A stretch of 64,000 nt of DNA from JAJECS01 sp965262745 (GTDB lineage: Bacteria; Chloroflexota; UBA11872), in NCBI GenBank assembly GCA_965262745.1, contig OZ253558.1, positions 434,001-498,000 of the forward strand. Direction: 5' to 3'. The notes beneath the pieces are model-generated. The model saw only the letters and a program-made list of their open reading frames with translations. It was not told where the DNA came from and searched no databases. The translations under genes and the position numbers were made by a program. Every line of letters starts with the position of its first letter. Positions within the stretch are counted from its first letter, which is position 1. Shown piece after piece: positions 60,123-64,000 of the stretch.

Positions 60123-61139
60123 CTAGCCCCAGTAGGCCGAGCACTCCGTGCGCAGCCAGTCCAGGCTGGCGGTCAGCCAGTGCTCCGTGTCGTAGTCCGG
60201 CCGCGGCACGACCTCGACGTAGTGATGCAGGTCGTCGGGATCTGGCGCGCCGGCACGCAAGACTTCGAGCATCGCCGGAATGGGGACGCTGCCGAGGCCG
60301 ATGGGGGTGTGATAGAAGACGCCGGTGGCTATGGGGCTGATGGGCTGCGCCCGCATGTCGCGCAGGTGCGTGGCCACCGTATGTCGAGCCATGTGGCGGA
60401 CCGCGTCGAGCGGGTCCTCGTTCACGGCCATGGAGTCGGCAAAGTCGAACACGTGGCGCAGCGTCGTCGAGCCCAGGCCCTCGTGGATTTTCGCGAACTC
60501 CGAGCAGCGATAGTCCATGTGATTCTCGGTCGCCAGCGTCAGCCCTAGGTCGTCGGCGATCGGCAGCAGCGTCTTGAGGTTTCCGATGATCCGGTCGATC
60601 TGCGCATCGATTGCCGGGTCTTTCGTGTAGTGATTCGGGCGGCCGGGCTGGCCGTGCACCAGACTCAGAACGCGCGCACCCGCAGCCTGCGCCAGCTCCA
60701 TCGCCCTCACCGCGATGTCGAAGGGCGTGCCGCCTGTCCACCCCGTCCGCACGACCGTTGCCCGGGACATGTCGAAGGTGGGCATGCGCCGGCCGTTCCA
60801 TGACGGGTCGTAACCCCCGCCGCCCCAGTCGTCGGGCGATGCCGCCAGGTCCACGGAGACGGAAGCCAGGAATGTGAGGTTGTGGTCGGCCATGCGCGCG
60901 CGAAAGGCGCGAGCGCGGGCCAGGTCTTCGAACCAACCGCAATCCATCGACAGCGACGAAAGCCCATGCGCCACCACGCGCTCGGTCATCCAATCGATCG
61001 GCAACTCCCCCGGCGGCGGCGGGTCGACGCCGCGCTGGTAGATGGGCGCCTGCATCTCGCCGACGAAATCCGGCGCGTCCGACCGCATCCACGGGAAAGC
61101 GACCCAGCGATACGTCTCGTGTGAGAGGCCGAGTTTCAT
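60123..61139 (-). CDS. Sugar phosphate isomerase/epimerase-like TIM-barrel protein (copy 2)
   Basis: 338 residues from ATG 61139, overlapping the previous gene (ATGA). AP-endonuclease-2-type barrel: VSVDLAASP, VLSLVHGQPGRPNHYT, LTLATENHMDYRCSEFAKI (metal-binding Glu and His) and THLRDMRAQPIS. Such proteins isomerise or epimerise keto-sugars and inositol derivatives with a divalent metal. It shares ENHMDYR and VAxHxxDxRAQP with its neighbour, so the two arose by duplication. Confidence 0.82.
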   Translation of the reverse strand: MKLGLSHETYRWVAFPWMRSDAPDFVGEMQAPIYQRGVDPPPPGELPIDWMTERVVAHGLSSLSMDCGWFEDLARARAFRARMADHNLTFLASVSVDLAASPDDWGGGGYDPSWNGRRMPTFDMSRATVVRTGWTGGTPFDIAVRAMELAQAAGARVLSLVHGQPGRPNHYTKDPAIDAQIDRIIGNLKTLLPIADDLGLTLATENHMDYRCSEFAKIHEGLGSTTLRHVFDFADSMAVNEDPLDAVRHMARHTVATHLRDMRAQPISPIATGVFYHTPIGLGSVPIPAMLEVLRAGAPDPDDLHHYVEVVPRPDYDTEHWLTASLDWLRTECSAYWG

Positions 61140-62083
61140 CGGGCCGAAAGATGGGGCTCGAAGTACTGACCCTGCTCTTCCAGCAACCAGCGCTTGCTCT
61201 CGAGCACCCACGCCTCCGGATCGTGCTGCGGCGGCGGCGAGATCTCGATGTTGGCCAGCAAGTTTGCCGGGTCAGGCGCCTCGGCCTGCAGCAGCTCGAG
61301 GATCGCGCCGATGGGCGAGTCCCCGTGCCCCACGGGCGAGTAGTGGAAATGCGGCTCCCACGTCGCTCGCAGCGGCTGGGCGCGAAAGTCCTTGAAGTGC
61401 ACCGCCACGGTATTCCGGGCGGCGAGCCGGGCGCCCTCCAGCGGGTCCTCGACGCTGGGAAACGGGTTGGACGTATCGAGGGTGATCCGCAGCCACGGCG
61501 AGTTGATTTCGTCCACCACGCCCGCGACCTCGGAGACGCGGTAGTCCATGTGGTTTTCCCAGGCCATGATCACGCCAAGGTCCTCGGCCACCGGCGTCAG
61601 CGTCGGGAGATGCTTGGCCGCGCGCGCCATCTGCTCGTCGATCGGCGGATCGGTCGAGAAATGGTTGTGAACGCTGGGCAGCCGATGGGTCATGGTGGCG
61701 ATGTTGAGGCCGGCCCAATGGTTGAGCCGCAGCTGACGCACGGCGTTGTCGTACTCGAACGTGTCCCACTCGTCGTCCGTGGCCGCCATGTTGACGGTGA
61801 GACCGCCGTTCCAGATCAATCCGCGGTCGTCGACCTTGCGGCGCATGGCTTCCGCCCCGGCCCGGTCGTCGACGTATTCGCCCGGGTGCGCGTAGAGGCC
61901 CTGAATCCCCAACTCGGCCGTCTTGTCGACCATCCAGAAGAAGCGATTGTCTTCAGGAGCTGGGGGCGCGAACGACTGCAGGTAGGCCAGCGGCCCTCCG
62001 CCGGAGCGGTATTCGATGGTGTCGCGCCGAATCGAGGGCTGGAAGGCCCAGCGGTAGCACGCGATTGAAATGCAGAGCTTCAC
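61136..62083 (-). CDS. Sugar phosphate isomerase/epimerase-like TIM-barrel protein (copy 1)
   Basis: About 315 residues from GTG 62083 (VKLCISIACYRWAF), an inferred start that aligns with the MKLGLSHETYRW start of the paralogue. An upstream ATG at 62140 would add 19 basic residues. The metal-site motif is VIMAWENHMDYRVSEVAGV, and the C-terminal VAVHFKDFRAQP is shared with copy 2. First gene of the cluster that continues to the flavoprotein and aminotransferase. Confidence 0.82.
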   Translation of the reverse strand: MKLCISIACYRWAFQPSIRRDTIEYRSGGGPLAYLQSFAPPAPEDNRFFWMVDKTAELGIQGLYAHPGEYVDDRAGAEAMRRKVDDRGLIWNGGLTVNMAATDDEWDTFEYDNAVRQLRLNHWAGLNIATMTHRLPSVHNHFSTDPPIDEQMARAAKHLPTLTPVAEDLGVIMAWENHMDYRVSEVAGVVDEINSPWLRITLDTSNPFPSVEDPLEGARLAARNTVAVHFKDFRAQPLRATWEPHFHYSPVGHGDSPIGAILELLQAEAPDPANLLANIEISPPPQHDPEAWVLESKRWLLEEQGQYFEPHLSAR

Positions 62084-62432
62084 GACTTGCTCGGGCGCTG
62101 CGAGGCGGTGGTCACGGCAACTCCGGCGGCTGATCCGCAAGACACCGGCGGCGAACCGGCGGTGCCGCCGACATTATGGCGCATGACGGCGGTGAGCGTA
62201 TCGTCCCTGACGGCATCTCGGGCCGACCGCGCGCGCATTGGTCGGACGCGGCGTTGAAGGCCTGCTGCCGAACGGGTTCTCTGCTCCGCGCCATTGACGT
62301 TGACGGCGGAGCGCTTTAGGGTCCAACGACAGTCCGGGACGGGATCGCAGGTCTCGTGCCGGCGGGCGCTACGGTCCGCCGGCCTCGATGTCCGTGCCGT
62401 GAGGCATACCGACGCAGGACTGAGGGCAGCCG
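62084..62432. other. Divergent intergenic region, no gene seen
   Basis: 349 bp between the divergent isomerase and permease genes. GC-rich short inverted repeats occur around 62140-62170 (CGGCGG/CCGCCG). GAGGG at about 62423 precedes the TTG start of the permease gene. No promoter can be assigned. Confidence 0.4.
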
Positions 62433-63365
62433 TTGAGCTTGGAGTCCCGGGTTTTGGCCGAAGCGGCGCTTGAGGGCGCCGTGCAGGCGAAGCCGCGCAG
62501 CGAATGGTCGTTGGCCTGGCGGCGCCTCTACCGCAACAAGGGCGCGCTAGTGGGCGGCGTGATCCTCATCGTCATGGCAATCGGGGCGATTTTTGCGGAC
62601 GTGATCGCCATCGAGCCTGTGAATTTCCGCCAAGTCAGCTTCGAGGCCCTACAGGCGAACAAGTTGCAGCCGCCCGGAACAAATGGTCACGTCTTCGGCA
62701 CGGACGACATTGGACGCGATGTGTTCGGCCGCGTGGTGCGAGGGTCGCGCATCTCCTTGCGCATCGGGTTAACGGCGGTGGCGCTCGCCGCCGTCGGTGG
62801 ATCCATCCTCGGCTTGATTGCTGGCTATTTCGGCCGCTGGCCCGACATGCTGATCAGTCGCATTGCGGACATCATGCTGGCTTTTCCCGGCCTGCTGTTG
62901 GCCATCACCATCGTGGCGGCGCTGGGTCCCGGCCTGAACAATGCCATGATCGCGCTGGGGATCGCCGGGATTCCCGGGTACGCCCGCGTCGTGCGAGGCA
63001 CCACGCTGTCCGCCCGCGAGTTTGCCTATGTTCGGGCGGCGCGCGCTGTCGGCATGCGCGACGCGCGCATCATTTTTCGCCACATCCTGCCCAACGTGAT
63101 CAGCCCCATTCTGATCCTCGCGACGCTCGGGCTGGGAACCAACATGTTGGCGGCGGCCGGCCTGAGCTTTCTGGGTCTGGGGGCCGGCCCGCCCGAGCCT
63201 GAATGGGGTCTCGAGCTGTCGTTGAATCGAAACTACTTCCGTACGGCGTGGTGGATTCCAACGTTTAACGCACTGGCGCTGGCCGTCACCGTGTTCGCCA
63301 TCAACCTCTTTGGCGACGGCCTGCGCGAGGCGCTTGACCCGCAAGCGTCGGCCTGGGCGAGCTGA
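62433..63365 (+). CDS. Peptide ABC transporter permease (DppC type)
   Basis: 310 residues from TTG 62433. Six membrane segments. VFGTDDIGRDVFGRVVRGSR is the DppC front signature, VRAARAVGMRDARIIFRHIL the EAA loop, and AAGLSFLGLGAGPPEPEWG the end signature. It heads a second peptide-type transporter whose binding protein starts 102 bp downstream. No DppB-type or ATPase gene is within view, and they are probably beyond the right edge. Confidence 0.92.
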   Translation: MSLESRVLAEAALEGAVQAKPRSEWSLAWRRLYRNKGALVGGVILIVMAIGAIFADVIAIEPVNFRQVSFEALQANKLQPPGTNGHVFGTDDIGRDVFGRVVRGSRISLRIGLTAVALAAVGGSILGLIAGYFGRWPDMLISRIADIMLAFPGLLLAITIVAALGPGLNNAMIALGIAGIPGYARVVRGTTLSAREFAYVRAARAVGMRDARIIFRHILPNVISPILILATLGLGTNMLAAAGLSFLGLGAGPPEPEWGLELSLNRNYFRTAWWIPTFNALALAVTVFAINLFGDGLREALDPQASAWAS

Positions 63366-63467
63366 CCATCGGTCCACGTCGCTCCAGGTTGTGATTGCCG
63401 CGCGCAGTGAGTAGGATGCGCAGCTAACGACTAGGTTTGATGTCTGACAGTCCGCAGGGAGGCAAAC

Positions 63468-64000
63468 ATGGGGCAAAAAATTTCGATCTCACGTCGCCAA
63501 GCGTTGCGCGGTGGCGCGATTGCATTGGCTGGCGGTGTCGGAGCGGCCGCGCTCGCCGCGTGCGGTGAAAAGGAGATCGTTACCAAGGAGGTCGTCAAGG
63601 AAGTCGAAGTCCAGACCGTGGTCACGAAGGAAGTGATTCGAGAGGTCCCGGTCGAGACGATCGTGACCCAGGAAGTCATCAAAGAGGTCCAAGTCGAGAG
63701 GGTCGTGACCCAGGAAGTCATCCGGGAAGTCATCGTCGAGAAGATCATCGAGGCGGCCCGCGAGCGAGCGCCTGGCGTCGACACACACCTGCTCAGCAAG
63801 AGCGTCGATATCGGCGGCGAGCCCTGGAACCCCATCGTGGGCGGCGAGGTCAGCTACTTCACCTTTACCAATCCCAACACGCTGGACCCGCTGACCTGGA
63901 TTACGCGCGGGCCGGAGGCGACCTCGCCGATGTTCGAGCGCCTGGTGGTGTTCGGGGAAGACAACGTGCTGCAGCCGCATCTGGCGGCGGGTCTTCCCGA
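63468..64000 (+). CDS. Peptide-type substrate-binding lipoprotein (family 5), cut by window edge
   Basis: The first 177 codons, starting at ATG 63468 with GGGAGG 5 nt upstream. The twin-arginine signal ISRRQALRGGAIALAGG leads to the lipobox LAAC. A Val/Glu/Lys spacer of KEVVKEVEVQTVVT-type units (residues about 35-90) follows. The mature domain then starts with SYFTFTNPNTLDPLTW and FERLVVFGEDNVLQPHLAAG, typical of family 5. The design is the same as the binding protein at 41068-42993, although the sequences differ. The 3' part is outside the window. Confidence 0.92.
   Translation, partial: MGQKISISRRQALRGGAIALAGGVGAAALAACGEKEIVTKEVVKEVEVQTVVTKEVIREVPVETIVTQEVIKEVQVERVVTQEVIREVIVEKIIEAARERAPGVDTHLLSKSVDIGGEPWNPIVGGEVSYFTFTNPNTLDPLTWITRGPEATSPMFERLVVFGEDNVLQPHLAAGLP

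Overview
This is high-GC (about two-thirds G+C in most genes), densely coded bacterial DNA. The best guess is a member of the Chloroflexota, possibly marine or sponge-associated. That guess is inference. It rests on ABC-transporter substrate-binding lipoproteins with a long Val/Glu/Lys spacer after the lipobox cysteine, on a two-subunit 2-oxoacid:ferredoxin oxidoreductase next to sucCD, and on the mix of phytanoyl-CoA dioxygenase-like, sialidase-like and GH32-like genes. No rRNA is present to settle it.

Layout. 1-9.3 kb: the end of lgt (cut by the window edge), a sugar-type binding protein, trxB, a groL with an unusually long GGM tail, a P-loop protein lacking the P-loop lysine, an SH3-repeat lipoprotein, an AlkA-type glycosylase, and a membrane/D-threonine-aldolase-like reading frame. 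9.3-18.3 kb: a transaldolase-like enzyme, tandem zinc-less MDR dehydrogenases, a BNR sialidase-like protein, two methyltransferases, and an SDR with a ThDP enzyme. A stray copy of the SDR 3' end lies 1.1 kb from the intact gene. 18.3-21.5 kb: a cell-envelope operon, rfaE1-rfaE2-murJ. 21.6-30.1 kb: a long plus-strand run with a small basic protein, M16 peptidase, TPR protein, Roadblock protein, ndk, sucCD and korAB. This is a central-carbon block in which succinyl-CoA and 2-oxoglutarate steps sit together. tRNA-Arg follows.

30.4-46.8 kb is an accessory region. Two nested pairs of direct repeats flank it: an outer pair at 30.5 and 45.4 kb, and an inner pair at 32.4 and 43.3 kb. The inner repeats contain the convergent ends of an AAA ATPase gene and a ThDP-enzyme gene. 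Between them lies a peptide ABC-transporter operon (binding protein, two permeases, M20 peptidase, amidohydrolase, two ATPases), plus a membrane protein. Beyond the outer right repeat, with its own promoter and visibly lower G+C, is a full-length sterol C-24 methyltransferase homologue. This is the most striking gene of the window, because nothing else for sterol synthesis is visible.

46.9-64 kb: two lipoprotein cytochromes c, a PhyH-like dioxygenase, a GH32-like protein with altered catalytic motifs, tRNA-Thr, an XRE regulator, an unknown conserved protein, an Aap-type amino-acid transporter (aapJQMP), and a catabolic-looking cluster of two TIM-barrel isomerases, a phytoene-desaturase-like flavoprotein and a class III aminotransferase. 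The last genes are a DppC-type permease and the start of a second family-5 binding protein, which runs off the right edge.
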